Shown here piece after piece: positions 63,401-64,000 of a DNA stretch of 64,000 nt (its first letter is position 1; every line of letters begins with the position of its first letter). The stretch comes from Tumebacillus_A lipolyticus. GTDB lineage: Bacteria > Bacillota > Bacilli > Tumebacillales > Tumebacillaceae. The translations under genes were made by a program, and so were the position numbers. The stretch is taken from the NCBI RefSeq assembly GCF_042682745.1, contig NZ_JBHUIO010000002.1, forward strand, positions 1,116,001 through 1,180,000, written 5' to 3'. The notes below the pieces were generated by a model. It did not search any database. It saw only the letters and a program-made list of their open reading frames with translations, and had not been told where the DNA came from.

Positions 63401-64000
63401 CGTTCCGCTGCTGGCACCCCTTGCAGATCGATCACCGCAAACGGCATCGACAGACCGTGCTCGATCACCTGCTCCGGCTGACCGTCACGCGTGCGGAAGC
63501 TCGTTCGCAGCGCTTCATGGCGGTCGAGAATGCTCTGCAAGCTCCGCTGAAGCGCGGAGATGTCCAGACGTCCGGTCAAGCGCAGTCCGCCCGGAATGTT
63601 GTACGTGGCCGTCCCGCTCTGCAGCTCTTCGAAGAACCAGAGGCGCTCCTGCGCATAGGACAAGGGGAGCTTGTCAGCGCGAACGGAAGCTGCGATCGGC
63701 GGAATGTCTGTCTGCGCGGTCTGCTCGATCAGCTGTGCGAGACGCTCCACCGTCGGCGCTTCAAAGATGCTGCGCAGGGAGAGCTCCGTCTGGAACGCGT
63801 TCCCGATGCGCGAGACCACCTGAATCGCCAAGAGCGAATGCCCGCCGAGGTCAAAGAAATTGTCTGTCACGCTCACTTGCGTAAGCCCTAACAGCTCGGC
63901 GAAAATATCGGCCAACTTCGCTTCCGCCTCGTTGCGCGGCGCGACATATTCGCCAACGTTTCGCACGACGTCTGGACGAGGCAGTGCGCGTCGATCCACC
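60484..64000 (-). CDS. NRPS, 5' end outside window: (A)-PCP-C-A-PCP
   Basis: The visible 1172 residues begin in the last core motif of an adenylation domain (V-D-R-R-A-L-P). A carrier (L-G-G-H-S-L-L-A-I), a condensation domain with H-H-L-V-A-D-G, an adenylation domain and a second carrier (L-G-G-H-S-L-L-A-T) follow. The adenylation domain has Y-T-S-G-T-T-G-L-P-K-G and T-N-G-K-V-D-R. Hand alignment gives pocket residues D-L-L-F-L-G-G-I-C, without a confident assignment. The C-terminus is basic, M-K-R-L-T-R-E-R-R-K-L. At least one more module, and probably the loading step, lies beyond the right edge. Confidence 0.94.
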   Translation of the reverse strand, partial: VDRRALPRPDVVRNVGEYVAPRNEAEAKLADIFAELLGLTQVSVTDNFFDLGGHSLLAIQVVSRIGNAFQTELSLRSIFEAPTVERLAQLIEQTAQTDIPPIAASVRADKLPLSYAQERLWFFEELQSGTATYNIPGGLRLTGRLDISALQRSLQSILDRHEALRTSFRTRDGQPEQVIEHGLSMPFAVIDLQGVPAAEREAEAVRLTDAEARKPFDLSIAPLIRATLLVLGEEDHVLLLTMHHLVADGWSLGVLVRELTAFYSAYTAEQPVPFAELPIHYADYAQWQKGLESLFDRQMAYWEQQLGGDLAVLQLPTDKPRPAVKTFNGAACSLQLSKELSEGINHLSRLEGVTLYMTLLAAFKTMLYRYTGQDDILVGTPTAGRNREELEQLIGFFVNTLVICTQLEDGELSFNKLLHRVRDTALDAFAHQDVPFERLLDRLQPERDLSHTPLFQVMFVLQNQQVDPQLEGLLVQAIEGDSATAKFDLTLQAQETESGITLKLEYNTDLYESSTIERMLAHYATLLAGAVAAPEQKLIDLPILPEAERALLLDMWNRTNAVYPSEATLHGLFETWVSRQPETTAVVYQDRRLSYAELNGRANRLAHFLQKQGVGPDVFVGICMERSESLIVAILATLKAGGAYVPLDPAHPKERLGFILADSSPRVLLTQQHLAELFADADVCKVMLDAAEGEFGEESAANLPQSITPDDLGYMLYTSGTTGLPKGALVKHRGVVNMLSDFVGRKPLAPGAPFALWANYGFDLSVLEIFSCFMEGGELHILPDVDRSDSHAYFKWLEDNAIQSGFIPPFVVKDLIQWLDEQPRQMALRRILIGVESVHEPHVLAISERLPEMFIINGYGPTEASICSTLYSFDPAKVGARNLPIGSAVQNTELFILDRNRQPVPIGVPGELYVGGIGLARGYLNRPELNEERFVSHPFAPDKRLYRTGDVVRYLPDGNIEYISRIDHQVKVRGYRIELGEIEAALIAHEKVLQAVVIARVDQGNKYLAAYVVPNGEASLTSAELRADLKGKLPIYMIPSAFVTLEAIPLTTNGKVDRKALPVPVQGAAVEYVAPRSEIEEQMAEIWANVLGVEKVGIHDNFFDLGGHSLLATQLVTRVRNVFSVELPVRSLFEVATIAELSSMVEGLQQKATSAPKPPAMKRLTRERRKL

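Noticed and set aside
1..64000. CRISPR arrays, tRNA or rRNA genes, prophage genes
   Set aside because: No regularly spaced repeats, no tRNA-like clover or rRNA sequence, and no integrase or phage structural genes were seen.

Overview
The window looks like the chromosome of a spore-forming, high-GC member of the Bacillales. Gene order around hisS-aspS, rarA-cymR-cysteine desulfurase, CodY, HemZ, YunB and a CotF-type coat protein supports this. Among known groups an Alicyclobacillaceae member such as Tumebacillus would fit, but that placement is inference from gene content and GC, not a database match. Most genes lie on the minus strand.

Positions 1-15.4 kb (minus strand) are housekeeping. They hold a zinc-ribbon protein cut by the window edge, a PRC-barrel protein, a cysteine desulfurase with its Rrf2/CymR-like regulator, RarA, two paralogous threonine aldolases, a methionine aminopeptidase, a candidate 6S RNA, and aspS and hisS behind a T-box leader. 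Then come an MFS transporter, a lipid-flippase-like protein and HemZ with a 57-residue companion.

Positions 15.5-30 kb are mixed. They hold an SH3-repeat amidase, codY and a CPBP membrane protease. A selA-selD pair follows in which selD itself reads through an in-frame UGA (selenocysteine) and so appears truncated in plain ORF calls. Next are hemL, nfu-trxA, an HD hydrolase, yunB and metH under a SAM-I riboswitch.

Positions 30.0-30.9 kb form a small AT-rich island bounded by two 82-bp direct repeats that each carry a terminator. It contains the 3' remnant of a secreted-protein gene and an intact membrane-anchored protein gene. From 31 to 38.7 kb there are a coat protein, PepF, a PAS histidine kinase, a D-amino-acid aminotransferase coupled to a P1-family peptidase, and a CoA-transferase.

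Positions 38.7-64 kb are one long minus-strand biosynthetic operon that continues past the right edge. In transcription order it contains: an NRPS (end of A-PCP, then C-A-PCP); an NRPS C-A-PCP; a PKS (KS-AT-degenerate KR-ACP); a stand-alone ACP; an FkbH-like glyceryl-transfer enzyme; an NRPS C-A-PCP-C-A-PCP-TE; an MFS exporter; an NRPS C-A-PCP; and an EcsC-family protein. Overlapping or very short junctions between most genes indicate one transcript. The likely product is a lipid- or amino-acid-started peptide/polyketide hybrid containing one malonyl extension left as a keto group, possibly a glycerate-derived unit, and residues resembling Pro, Ala and Gly. This cluster is the best candidate for an undescribed system in the window. 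The start of the assembly line, and hence the first monomer, is outside it.
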